NCBI RefSeq assembly: GCF_000013225.1
Contig: NC_007776.1
Coordinates: 763,277 to 827,276, forward strand
Direction of reading: 5' to 3'
From: Synechococcus sp. JA-2-3B'a(2-13)
Lineage (GTDB): Bacteria > Cyanobacteriota > Cyanobacteriia > Thermostichales > Thermostichaceae
DNA: 64,000 nt
Below the pieces are notes generated by a model that was not told where the DNA came from, searched no databases, and saw nothing but the letters and a program-made list of their open reading frames with translations. Both the position numbers and the translations under genes were made by a program. This document shows positions 36,255-44,435 of this stretch, piece after piece (positions within the stretch are counted from its first letter, which is position 1; every line of letters starts with the position of its first letter).

Positions 36255-36449
36255 AGGGATCCCGTGGGCTCAGCGTGCCGTTGGCAGTTTTCAGGATAGG
36301 GCTTGCAGGGGTCGCTCTGTCCCACGTTAGCGTACCCACCATCCCTCGGCGGACGGGTACAGCGGCCAGCGGGGAGTCTGTTATTGCAGGGGTGGGGAGC
36401 ACCACCTGTTCTGGTTTGGGGATCCCCTCGGGGAAATTGGCAGCCCGGC

Positions 36450-37466
36450 TCAGCCCACCAGGGGGTAGCGCTCCATCAGGTAGCAGAGGCAGTCTTGGCG
36501 GATGATGCGGCTGTTGAGGGTGAGCATGCCCGGCATGATGGGCACGCTGGTGCGAATTTCTCCGTTGCAGGCATAGAAAAAGCGATCCGCCACATTTTGG
36601 CCCTGCTCGTCTTGCACCTCCAGGTGGAAGCCGTTGTTCGTCCAGCCAATGGGGGTGTGGGGGGGAAGCTCCCGAAAATTGAGGAGATCCAAATCCGGCG
36701 GGAAGCGGATGTGGGAGGGGGATCCCTCTTGGTTGCCATCCTCTTCCCCAAAGCTGAAGCTCACCTGATCCGGGATTTTGACAATGGCGACGCTGTGGAA
36801 CAGGTCGATATCTTGGCGGAAGACAGGGCGCTGCGGGATCGCCGACAGGTGCAGGCAGGCTTCCAGAAATTCGTAGGCATGCTGGGTGCCGTGGGGTTGA
36901 TCCGGCTTGCCGCATTCCAGGGTCACCGCCGGGCAGAAGCGCCCGAAGGCCATGCTCTGTACCCCTTCTGGCCTGGTGAAATAGAGGACGGTGCGCCCAA
37001 ACAAGGTGGCCAGGTGCAGGGTAGGGGCATCCAGGTGATTGACACAGGCGTAGTGGGGGTTGGTGCCCGTGTTGTTGTGGATATCGACGCTGGCAAAAAC
37101 GCCCCGCTGCTGCATTTGCTGCAGGACGGCCTGGGCCATAGCGTGCTCGGGGGTGGAGCCGGGGCCCCAAATGCGGTTGTAGTCCGGTTGGCCATCCAGC
37201 CGCCGTTGCCGGTGGCGGGCAGCCTGCACGTTGCCAATGAAAAGGGAAAGAGAACGGGGCAATTCCCGCTGGGCGTAGCGGCGGAGAAGCTGTCGCACCG
37301 CCTGCCAGCCGGTGGTTTCGTTGCCGTGCAGCAGGACGGACACAAACAGGGCGGGATCCCGTCGTCCCGGCAGATGGATGAGGGTTGGCCCACCCAATCG
37401 GTCGTAAAGCTGATGGGCCTCTAGATCCAGCAGTTGATCCGGTAGATGATCGAGAACGGTGAGCAT
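36450..37466 (-). CDS. AstE/aspartoacylase-family deacylase (M14-like)
   Basis: 338 residues. Zinc ligands appear as LLHGNETTG (HxxE) near residue 48 and SVDIHNNTG near 128, with a later Glu in LECGKPDQPHGT as the catalytic candidate. This matches the succinylglutamate desuccinylase/aspartoacylase branch of carboxypeptidase A-like enzymes, which cleave N-acyl amino acids. The next gene upstream on the same strand encodes a glutamate-cysteine-ligase-like enzyme, separated by about 235 bases. A shared role in acyl-amino-acid or peptide chemistry is suggested by position only. Confidence 0.82.
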   Translation of the reverse strand: MLTVLDHLPDQLLDLEAHQLYDRLGGPTLIHLPGRRDPALFVSVLLHGNETTGWQAVRQLLRRYAQRELPRSLSLFIGNVQAARHRQRRLDGQPDYNRIWGPGSTPEHAMAQAVLQQMQQRGVFASVDIHNNTGTNPHYACVNHLDAPTLHLATLFGRTVLYFTRPEGVQSMAFGRFCPAVTLECGKPDQPHGTQHAYEFLEACLHLSAIPQRPVFRQDIDLFHSVAIVKIPDQVSFSFGEEDGNQEGSPSHIRFPPDLDLLNFRELPPHTPIGWTNNGFHLEVQDEQGQNVADRFFYACNGEIRTSVPIMPGMLTLNSRIIRQDCLCYLMERYPLVG

Positions 37467-37700
37467 ACTGTTTGGGCTAAGAGGCTCGACTCAAACTTCT
37501 GGCTTCTGGCCTCTCTCCCTGGGGTAGGAGGGAGCAGAAGTCCAACGAAGTCCTTGGTCGCGAATGAACCGTTTCGCTGCGGTAGCTCGGGTCGCAACAA
37601 GGCCATCTGAGAGAGAGTTTGCCCACTCGAGATGCGGGCCAGGGATCCGTCCTGCCGCCGCGGTGGCCCACCGCTGGTACAACCGGCTGTGGAGAGAGCC

Positions 37701-39170
37701 CTAGCTGAGATCCCAGGTGTGTACCGGTTGGCCTTGCCGCTGCCGTTCCCAGTAGGCACAGGTTAATTGTTGCATATCTTTACCATGCCGGGCGACATAG
37801 CGGCGCTGCCAGGTGGCCCCATTCTGCCCCGACTCCACCCGGGCGCGGAGAATGCCCAGGTACTCCTGAATATCGGAGGGGGCCAGATCCAGTTGAACCA
37901 AACCCGCCTCTGCTTGGGGGATCAGCTCTTCCAGCAGCAATTGGCGCAGGGATCCCTGCCAACCCTTGAGCCAAGTGATGGGGGCCTCCAGACCCCAGCG
38001 GGCCGCCGTGTAGAAATTGGCGCGGCACTGGGCAAAGCTCAGCTCCTGCTCGGGGGGGACGGGCTGGGATCCCAAGGCTTGCACCAGACCAAAGTAGAAG
38101 GCCGCATTGGCGATCATATCGGGTAGGGTTGGGCCTGCCGCCGCCACCCGCTGTTCGATGCGCAAGTGGGGAACCGGATCCAAGCCGATCAGGGGTCGGT
38201 TCCAGCGCCAGATGGTGCCGTTGTGGAGGCGCAGATGGGCCAGCTCTGATGGGGAAGTGGCTAACCTTTGTGGCAATACCACCGGGTAGCGATGCAGGTT
38301 TTCCCAGAACAGCTCCATTAGGGATCCCTGTACATAGCCTTGCCCGAAGGTGACGCGGGGGCAGTGGGTGGGGGAGGGCGGGGGTGGCCCATCCAAAGCT
38401 TGCTCAAACAAAGGGATGCGGGTTTCTGCCCACAGATCGTGCCCGAACAGGTAGGGGGAATTGGCCGCCAGCGCCACCAAAGGGGCTGACACGAGCAGGG
38501 AAGCGTTGAAGTAGCGGGCTGCCTGGTGGGGGGCCACCTGCAGATGGATTTGAAAGGAGGTGGTCGCCGCCTCCAGCATGATGTCCGGGTGGGTAACCCG
38601 CAACCGCCCAGCCGGTCCTTCGATATCTAGCCCCAGGGAAGGGATCGCTTGGGATTGCTCGCGCCGGTGCAAGTTCAGGATTTGCTCATTGAGGGCCAGG
38701 TAACGCTTGCGGGGGGAGATCATCTCCAAGGTCAGTTGCTTTTGCTGCACCGTGGGCAAAATCCCGATCATCATCAGCCCCACCTGCAAGTGTTCGGCCA
38801 CCTGGCAGCAGCGATCCCACGTTTGGCCCAGCTCTTGCTGAAACTGCCGCAGAGCCAAGCCGGTCAAAACTTGGGGCCGGCTGTTGATCTCCACGTTGAA
38901 CTGGGCCAGTTCCGGCACCACCAGCGGATCGTTCACCGCTTCCAGGTAGGCTGAGTTGATCGGGGCCGGATCCCCCTGAGGGGTCACCAGCCATGCCTCC
39001 AGCTCAAACCCGCCCACCGGGGATCCCTGGGCAAAGGGCTGACAAGCCGGATCCAGCCCCGGCGCACTGGCCAACCAGCGCTCGAGCAACTTCGTCTCTT
39101 GCTGGAGCCGAGCTGCAAACTGAGCAAAGTCTGCAGTACCAAAACGGAGGCAGGTGATCTCCTGGCCCAT
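37701..39170 (-). CDS. Glutamate-cysteine ligase-like enzyme
   Basis: 489 residues. The N-terminal block GGFELEAWLVTPQGDPAPIN matches the ATP-grasp-like GCS2 core, followed by FNVEINSRPQVLTG and a catalytic-site segment PDIMLEAATTSFQIHLQV. An enzyme of this family joins glutamate (or another amino acid) to a second amino acid by ATP-dependent peptide-bond formation. Cyanobacterial GshA is of this type, so glutathione synthesis is the simplest role, though GCS2 proteins of other specificity cannot be excluded. No gshB is in the window. Confidence 0.82.
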   Translation of the reverse strand: MGQEITCLRFGTADFAQFAARLQQETKLLERWLASAPGLDPACQPFAQGSPVGGFELEAWLVTPQGDPAPINSAYLEAVNDPLVVPELAQFNVEINSRPQVLTGLALRQFQQELGQTWDRCCQVAEHLQVGLMMIGILPTVQQKQLTLEMISPRKRYLALNEQILNLHRREQSQAIPSLGLDIEGPAGRLRVTHPDIMLEAATTSFQIHLQVAPHQAARYFNASLLVSAPLVALAANSPYLFGHDLWAETRIPLFEQALDGPPPPSPTHCPRVTFGQGYVQGSLMELFWENLHRYPVVLPQRLATSPSELAHLRLHNGTIWRWNRPLIGLDPVPHLRIEQRVAAAGPTLPDMIANAAFYFGLVQALGSQPVPPEQELSFAQCRANFYTAARWGLEAPITWLKGWQGSLRQLLLEELIPQAEAGLVQLDLAPSDIQEYLGILRARVESGQNGATWQRRYVARHGKDMQQLTCAYWERQRQGQPVHTWDLS

Positions 39171-39241
39171 GGGAACAACTCCGCAGCTTTTGGGAATGAG
39201 GTTAATCGCTGTTGCCGGGATCTCGACACCCCTAGCTTTAC

Positions 39242-40594
39242 TTAGCCCGCAGTGATGGATACATCTTCAATGCGCAGGGCGGGAAAGGCAGCCGTGCCGT
39301 TGAAAACCGTTACTTCCTGGGAAATGGCGGAGATATTGCGCAAACAATCGTAGAGATTGCCGGCAATGGTGGTCTCCAGGATGGGGCGTTTCTCGCCGCC
39401 TTTGACCAAGAAGCCCCCTTTCACCACCCCAGAAAAGTCACCGGTAATGGGGTTGCTGCTGCCGGAGAGGCGGGTGACGATAACTCCTCGATCCATCGCG
39501 TAGAGCTCGGACAGGGGGGTTGTCCCCGGCGCCACTCTCAAACAAGCTGGCCCCACCCCCGGCAGGCTGCCCGCCCCCCCTGTGGCATGGCCGTTGGACG
39601 GGATCCCGGCAGCGCGAGCTTCGTAGCTGTTGTACATGAAGTTGCAGAGGATCCCTTCGTGAACCAAGGGGGTGATTTGGCGAGGGATCCCTTCGCGGTC
39701 GAAGGGCTCAATGGGGTAGCCGGGCAGGCCCAGGCCTTCAGAAACCACGGTGAGCAACGGGCTGGCGATCCGGGATCCCATTTTTTGCGCCAGAGGGCTT
39801 TTGCCTTTGCGCACCGCATCCGCCCCCAAGACAAAGAGGAGATCCCCTAGAAACTCCTCCACCACATCTGGCGGCAGGACAATGGGGCCGCGGAAGCTCT
39901 CCCCCTCGCCAGCCCCCAGCGCCCCCACACATTTTTGGACAAAGCGATCAAAAGCCCGCTCCAGCGCCGGCACCAGATCGGCCCGCTTCTGCACACTGTC
40001 GCCGTCGTAGGCAAAGCTGCCCACCTCGTCCCCGTCGATGGCCATGCCAAACAGGGATCCCCCCGCCTCGACACTGTGGTAGTTGGCGCGGATGCCGGTG
40101 GAAGAGGCGATAGCCAGGGTCTCTTCCTCAACGCTGAGGGAGCCGCTGTCGATGGTGATGCGAGGGTCTTTGGATCGCACCCACTCCAGCAATTGGGATC
40201 CCAACTGGGTCAGCTCGGCGGCATCCAGTTCCAGCAGGCCTGGGTCGAGGGCAAAGGGCACCTGGGGCAAAGGTTGGGGCTCCGGCAGCCCGTTGAGGGG
40301 ATCCGCCGGCGAAGCCTTGGCCATGGCTACAGCCTCAGCCGCCGTCTCGGCCAGCTCTTCCGGGCGGTTGGAGGTGGCAAAGCCCAGCCTGCCGTCGCAG
40401 AAAACCCGGATGCCGAACAGGGTCTCGCTGCTGCTGCGGGCCAGGTTGAGGTCATTTTTCTCAAAAGTGACTTCCGTTTCCCGGCCTGAGTTGGCAAACA
40501 CTTCTGCCTGGTCGGCTCCAGCAGCCAATGCCTTGTGTACACCCTGTTCACAAAGATCCAGCAGGTTTTCCGGGGAAATGATGGAGCTGGGCAT
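39242..40594 (-). CDS. pmbA: TldD/PmbA-family metalloprotease subunit
   Basis: 450 residues. Family features are EVFANSGRETEVTFEKNDLN at the start, YNSYEARAAGIPSNGHATGG in the middle and MDRGVIVTRLSGSSNPITGD toward the C-terminus. The TldD zinc motif HExxxH is absent, which points to PmbA (TldE) rather than TldD. TldD-TldE is a heterodimeric protease that trims peptides such as microcins; cyanobacterial forms are widespread. A tldD partner was not found in the window. Confidence 0.88.
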   Translation of the reverse strand: MPSSIISPENLLDLCEQGVHKALAAGADQAEVFANSGRETEVTFEKNDLNLARSSSETLFGIRVFCDGRLGFATSNRPEELAETAAEAVAMAKASPADPLNGLPEPQPLPQVPFALDPGLLELDAAELTQLGSQLLEWVRSKDPRITIDSGSLSVEEETLAIASSTGIRANYHSVEAGGSLFGMAIDGDEVGSFAYDGDSVQKRADLVPALERAFDRFVQKCVGALGAGEGESFRGPIVLPPDVVEEFLGDLLFVLGADAVRKGKSPLAQKMGSRIASPLLTVVSEGLGLPGYPIEPFDREGIPRQITPLVHEGILCNFMYNSYEARAAGIPSNGHATGGAGSLPGVGPACLRVAPGTTPLSELYAMDRGVIVTRLSGSSNPITGDFSGVVKGGFLVKGGEKRPILETTIAGNLYDCLRNISAISQEVTVFNGTAAFPALRIEDVSITAG

Positions 40595-41192
40595 AAAAGT
40601 GAGATGGCAAGAGGACAGTCCTATTATCGGCTATGGCTCAGAGCTGCTTTTCCCTGACCCCCTGCCGTCTATGGAGTCCCAGCACCAACCCCTTCGTCCA
40701 ACAACGTCACTCTGGTGCGCACCGTTCCAGCCCGCTCCCCCTGGGCAACAATCAGCAGAGAGCATGACTCTAGTCAATAATAAGCTCAACTATACTGAAA
40801 ATAATGTATAATATGTTCAGTACGGATTACTACCAGTTGATCTTTCTGTTTACTTTCGAGTCTGCCAACATGGTAGCCAAAGCAAAGCAGAAAATTGGTA
40901 GTAAGACGACACGGAAACTGCGCTTTGGGTATTCTACTCAAAGCTTTGCGGGATACCGCCATTCTGGTTGGAAACAAACAGAATGCTATCGCTGCATAGT
41001 TGAACAGTGATGTTCAGCAGTGTTCAGCGTAAATGTATCAGCTACCCACAGGGATTCCACCCTGCAGCAGCAAACAAAGGGGCTGAGATCAAAAGGGATC
41101 CTTTGTGGCGCTTTGACCCCACTTGCCGCTTGTCCTTAGCGGCCTGCCGGGTGCAGGAACCCTAGAATGGAAGTTAAGCCCACTTGCCGTGA
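40595..41192. other. Intergenic region carrying a dispersed repeat
   Basis: About 600 bases between divergently transcribed pmbA and the hydroxylase gene. The middle is AT-rich (e.g. TATACTGAAAATAATGTATAATATG near 40790-40815, cut here to a short core: ATAATGTATAAT) and could contain promoters. The repeat copy B spans about 40920-41043. Short open frames on both strands are not supported. Confidence 0.55.
40920..41043 (+). repeat. Dispersed repeat copy B (degenerate)
   Basis: Resembles copy A at 31092-31230 in reverse orientation. The segment TTTGCGGGATACCGCC and the final 22 bases (41022-41043) are nearly identical in both. Copy B has a two-base insertion near 40935 and an early TAG after IAA, so its frame is broken where copy A stays open. 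It has no transposase and no clear terminal inverted repeat. Confidence 0.6.
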
Positions 41193-42509
41193 GTGCCCAT
41201 GAGCCTTTTGCCCACTTCCGCTGCTCCCCTAGCCATTGCTCCGACAGCAGCCAAGCCAAGGCGACTGGACTTCGAGGTGGTGATTGCCGGAGCTGGGATG
41301 GTGGGATCCACCTTAGCAGCCGCTTTGGGCCAGGCCGGGATCCGCGTCGGGCTGATCGAGGGGCGGGATCTCTCGCAGGGGGTGGGGCCCGATGGCCGAG
41401 CCAGCGCTTTGGCTCTGGGGACAGCCCGCATTCTGCAGCGGATTGGGGTATGGCCCCTTATGGAGGCCTGGGGAGTTTCTCCCATTCACCGCATTCAGGT
41501 CTCTGATGGGGAAAGCCCCTGGGTGGCTCAGCTGCGCCGTGAGATGCTCCAAGCGCCGGCGCTGGGCTACGTCGTGGAAAATCAAATCACCCAAAAGGCC
41601 CTGTTGCAGCGCATTCGCGAGTGCCCTTCGGTAACCCTTTTCAGCCCCGCCCAGGTGCAAAGTTTCTCCCCTGCAGCAGATCACATTCGGGTAGAGCTGG
41701 CCCAGGAGGGATCCCGGCAAACTCTGCGAGCTGCTCTGCTAGTGGTTGCAGATGGGGCCCGTTCGCGGCTGCGGGAACAGGCTGGGATCCCGTTATCCCG
41801 CTGGGGCTATGGACAGGTGTGCATCGTTTCCACCCTCACCCATGAGCATCCTCACCGGCAGGTGGCCTACGAGCGCTTTCAGGTCAGCGGTCCCTTCGCC
41901 ATTTTGCCCACCTCCGATCCCCATCGCAGTTGCGTCGTCTGGACAGTGCGCCAAGGGGATCGAGATCGGCTGATGGGCTTGTCTGAGGCTGAGTTTTTGC
42001 AGGCCATCCGGCCCTGCTTTGGATCCCAGTTGGGAGCCTTGCTGGCGGCCTCTCCCAGAGCCTGTTATGAGCCACAGCGGGCCCATGCCCAAACCTACAT
42101 CGGATCCCGGCTAGCTTTGGTGGGGGATGCTGCTCACACCACCCATCCGCTGGGGGGGCAGGGAGCGAATCTGGGCATGCGGGATGTGGCGGCCTTGGCT
42201 GCCCTGTTGATCGAAGCCAAAATGGCGGGCCGGGATCCCGGCGATCCGGCTTTGTTAAAAGCCTACGAGCGCTGTCGCCGCCCAGAAAACGCGCTGGTTC
42301 TTTTTGCAACCGATGCTGCCAATCGCCTCTTTTCCAACCGAAGCTGGCCGTTGCTGGTCTTGCGTCGCCTGGGCCTGTGGGGACTGGAGGTTTTGCCGCT
42401 GCTCAAGCCTGCTTTGATGCGCCAAGCAATGGGGATCCGCCCCCACCAACCCCAACTGCAGCAGCTCCCTTTCCCTGCACCCCCGGAACCTCTGGCTACG
42501 CCTGTCTAG
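41193..42509 (+). CDS. UbiH/Coq6-type FAD-dependent hydroxylase
   Basis: 438 residues from GTG 41193 (an ATG lies two codons later at 41199). FAD-binding GAGMVGSTLAAALGQAGI, the middle motif VADGARSRLREQAG and GDAAHTTHPLGGQGANLGMRD are intact, and identify the aromatic-ring hydroxylase family of UbiH, UbiF and Coq6. The family adds a hydroxyl to prenylated aromatic rings. Cyanobacteria make plastoquinone rather than ubiquinone, so the substrate is probably another prenylated or carotenoid-like ring; this is inference. Confidence 0.88.
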   Translation: MPMSLLPTSAAPLAIAPTAAKPRRLDFEVVIAGAGMVGSTLAAALGQAGIRVGLIEGRDLSQGVGPDGRASALALGTARILQRIGVWPLMEAWGVSPIHRIQVSDGESPWVAQLRREMLQAPALGYVVENQITQKALLQRIRECPSVTLFSPAQVQSFSPAADHIRVELAQEGSRQTLRAALLVVADGARSRLREQAGIPLSRWGYGQVCIVSTLTHEHPHRQVAYERFQVSGPFAILPTSDPHRSCVVWTVRQGDRDRLMGLSEAEFLQAIRPCFGSQLGALLAASPRACYEPQRAHAQTYIGSRLALVGDAAHTTHPLGGQGANLGMRDVAALAALLIEAKMAGRDPGDPALLKAYERCRRPENALVLFATDAANRLFSNRSWPLLVLRRLGLWGLEVLPLLKPALMRQAMGIRPHQPQLQQLPFPAPPEPLATPV

Positions 42510-42589
42510 ATCCGGCCAAACTGTTGAGAGCTGGGCCCAGATCCTCGCCCGCCGCCTTTGTCCCCAGCAGACCAAGCGCTCCACAGGGA

Positions 42590-43024
42590 TCAAGGCTGCT
42601 CCAGGGGTAAGTCTGAAAACAGCAATGGGGCAATATTGGCCGCCTGGTTGATGGGGATCTCGTCGTTGACGGCATACTGATAAAACTGATCCAAGCGCCG
42701 ACACAAACCTTCTGGGGTCAAAGCCTGCACATTGGAGCTGATGATATAGCTTTGGGAAGGAGAGGCGCGAAACGCTTGAAAGGCTTTGCGACAAAAGTCC
42801 TGCTTGGCCTCCGGGTCTGCTTGTCGCCACTCTGGCCCCGTCAGCTTTCCGGAGAGAGTAGGACTACTTGCCGCGACCAGAGGCAGTCCCGTTCCCAAAA
42901 CCAGACCGCCCAGGATGAGCAGCAGGAGGATCCCTTTCAGGAACACCTGACGCCAAAAGAACCCGAGCTTTTGCCCGTTTTGCACCATTGTTGGATAGGC
43001 TAAGTGGGTAGGTTGGGATGCCAT
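42590..43024 (-). CDS. Hypothetical protein with N-terminal membrane helix
   Basis: 144 residues from ATG 43024 (AGGGG upstream; an ATG at 42988 is an alternative). The helix at about 28-52 (FLKGILLLLILGGLVLGTGL) is a likely signal anchor. The remaining domain of about 95 residues has Cys pairs (DFCRKAFQAF, EGLCRRLDQFYQ) that may form a disulfide if exported. No family is recognised. It is convergent with the hydroxylase gene. Confidence 0.6.
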   Translation of the reverse strand: MASQPTHLAYPTMVQNGQKLGFFWRQVFLKGILLLLILGGLVLGTGLPLVAASSPTLSGKLTGPEWRQADPEAKQDFCRKAFQAFRASPSQSYIISSNVQALTPEGLCRRLDQFYQYAVNDEIPINQAANIAPLLFSDLPLEQP

Positions 43025-43134
43025 AGCACCCCTAGCCATCATATCGATCTTCCCGATCCAACTTCATCCCGTTCTCAGAAGCCGACAGCAGACCTGCTCG
43101 CCCACAGGCAAGGGTGGCAACAAGTTCTCAACCC

Positions 43135-43428
43135 ATGGCCCGCAGCAAGCCCCGCCAAAAACAGCGCTTTCCCCATCTGCTTGGCTCCAAGTGGACTTCC
43201 GCTCAGCCCGTCATGGGTTGGCGACATTTTCAGGTCACTGCCCGCCAACAGGGGGAAGGGGGAGTGGTGTTTGCCGAGCTCAGAGCCGTCTGCGATCCCC
43301 AGGTGCGCCTCTGGGTCAACGCGGCCACCCTGAAGAACCGGGATCTTTGGCAGCCGGGCTGGACGCCTCTCGAAGACGGGATCCCCTGTGGGCGGCAGGA
43401 TCCCCTTCTGGACAGGGCTGGGGGATAG
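43135..43428 (+). CDS. TIGR02450-type conserved Trp-rich protein
   Basis: 97 residues from ATG 43135; an alternative GTG at 43114 adds seven. The pattern LLGSKWTSAQPVMGWRHFQV, followed by VFAELRAVCDPQVRLWV and LWQPGWTPL, fits a short conserved family (TIGR02450) of unknown function that is common in cyanobacteria and proteobacteria. It is cytoplasmic, with no signal. The next small gene lies 88 bases downstream. I know of no experimentally shown role. Confidence 0.75.
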   Translation: MARSKPRQKQRFPHLLGSKWTSAQPVMGWRHFQVTARQQGEGGVVFAELRAVCDPQVRLWVNAATLKNRDLWQPGWTPLEDGIPCGRQDPLLDRAGG

Positions 43429-43516
43429 TTTCTCTCAAGCTGGGGCTCAGGGATCGATTAGGATCATCTCTCTAGTGTGGTGTTTTAATTCGGAAGCTTG
43501 AGGAGAAGAAAGCGAG

Positions 43517-43678
43517 ATGGCCAGATGTGACGTTTGCGGAAAAGATCTTAGCTACAGCGATTATCAGTGGGCCAAGCGCTGCGCCAATCCCTACGGGAAA
43601 TCCCACCTCATCTGCTTTGACTGCTACAGTGGCTCTTCTTGTCCCATCTGCTACTCCCCTCTCGAGTCGGCAGAATAG
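43517..43678 (+). CDS. 53-residue zinc-ribbon-like protein
   Basis: GAGGAG lies about nine bases before the ATG. Three CxxC pairs occur: CDVC (4-7), CFDC (33-36) and CPIC (42-45), plus Cys22 and His30. This is enough for one or two zinc sites. The sequence begins MARCDVCGKDLSYSDYQWAK. Zinc-ribbon miniproteins can act as adaptor or regulatory subunits, but no partner is known. It sits between the TIGR02450 gene and ispF on the same strand. Confidence 0.75.
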   Translation: MARCDVCGKDLSYSDYQWAKRCANPYGKSHLICFDCYSGSSCPICYSPLESAE

Positions 43679-43779
43679 AGAGAGGTCGTTCTCAAAAGCC
43701 GCTTGTCCTCTCCCCGTGAGCCAAGCTCTTGGGAGGAAGTGGCAGAGGTCTCGATGGTTTTCCCAAGGGAGCCGGAACA

Positions 43780-44253
43780 GTGCGCATTGGCCAGGGCTAT
43801 GACATCCACCGCCTCGTCGAGGGGCGCCCCCTGATCCTAGGTGGGATCCGGATCCCTTACGAAAAAGGGCTGTTGGGCCACAGCGACGCCGACGTGCTCA
43901 CCCACGCCATCATGGACGCTCTCCTGGGGGCCGCCGCCCTGCGGGACATCGGCTACTACTTTCCCCCCGAAGACGAGCGCTGGAAGGGGGCAGACAGCAT
44001 TCTCCTCTTGCAGCAGGTGGTGCAACTGGTAGGCCAAGAGGGCTGGCGCATTGCCAATGTCGATAGCGTCGTGGTAGCGGAGCAGCCTAAGCTCAAGCCC
44101 CACATCCCCGCCATACAGGCCCGCCTGGCCGAGGCCATGCAACTATCGCCCAAACAAGTAGGCGTGAAGGCCACCACCAACGAAAAACTGGGCCCCGTCG
44201 GCCAGGGAGAAGCCATGGCCGCCTTTGCCGTCGTCCTGTTGCTGGAACGCTGA
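43780..44253 (+). CDS. ispF: 2-C-methyl-D-erythritol 2,4-cyclodiphosphate synthase
   Basis: 157 residues from GTG 43780, with GGGAG eight bases upstream. The longer frame to 43729 lacks family support. Metal ligands lie in [10 protein letters not shown] (Asp8, His10) and [16 protein letters not shown] (His42 region). The product-side motif KATTNEKLG is present. The enzyme makes the cyclic diphosphate of the MEP isoprenoid pathway in the cytoplasm, feeding carotenoid, phytol and quinone chains. ispD is not adjacent. Confidence 0.95.
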   Translation: MRIGQGYDIHRLVEGRPLILGGIRIPYEKGLLGHSDADVLTHAIMDALLGAAALRDIGYYFPPEDERWKGADSILLLQQVVQLVGQEGWRIANVDSVVVAEQPKLKPHIPAIQARLAEAMQLSPKQVGVKATTNEKLGPVGQGEAMAAFAVVLLLER

Positions 44254-44364
44254 GCCGCCGCTTTCTGGGAAGCACCTGGTCATCGCGCTGCCCAAGCTGC
44301 CAAACTGGCAAGCAACCGCTTCAAAAGTTTGCCCCAATTGCCGTGCAACCCCCTGCTGCCTCGA

Positions 44365-44390
44365 TTGGGAGAGGGGCTGGGGGTGAGGGG
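44365..44390. repeat. C/G-rich dispersed repeat
   Basis: TTGGGAGAGGGGCTGGGG and a following TGAGGGG match the well-known dispersed cyanobacterial intergenic form. The segment lies between ispF and the lipoprotein gene, and its upstream flank resembles the copy near 50745. Confidence 0.55.
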
Positions 44391-44435
44391 CGCTGGCGGG
44401 CCCTTTCAAACTTGCTCGGATACTCAGCCAAGGAA

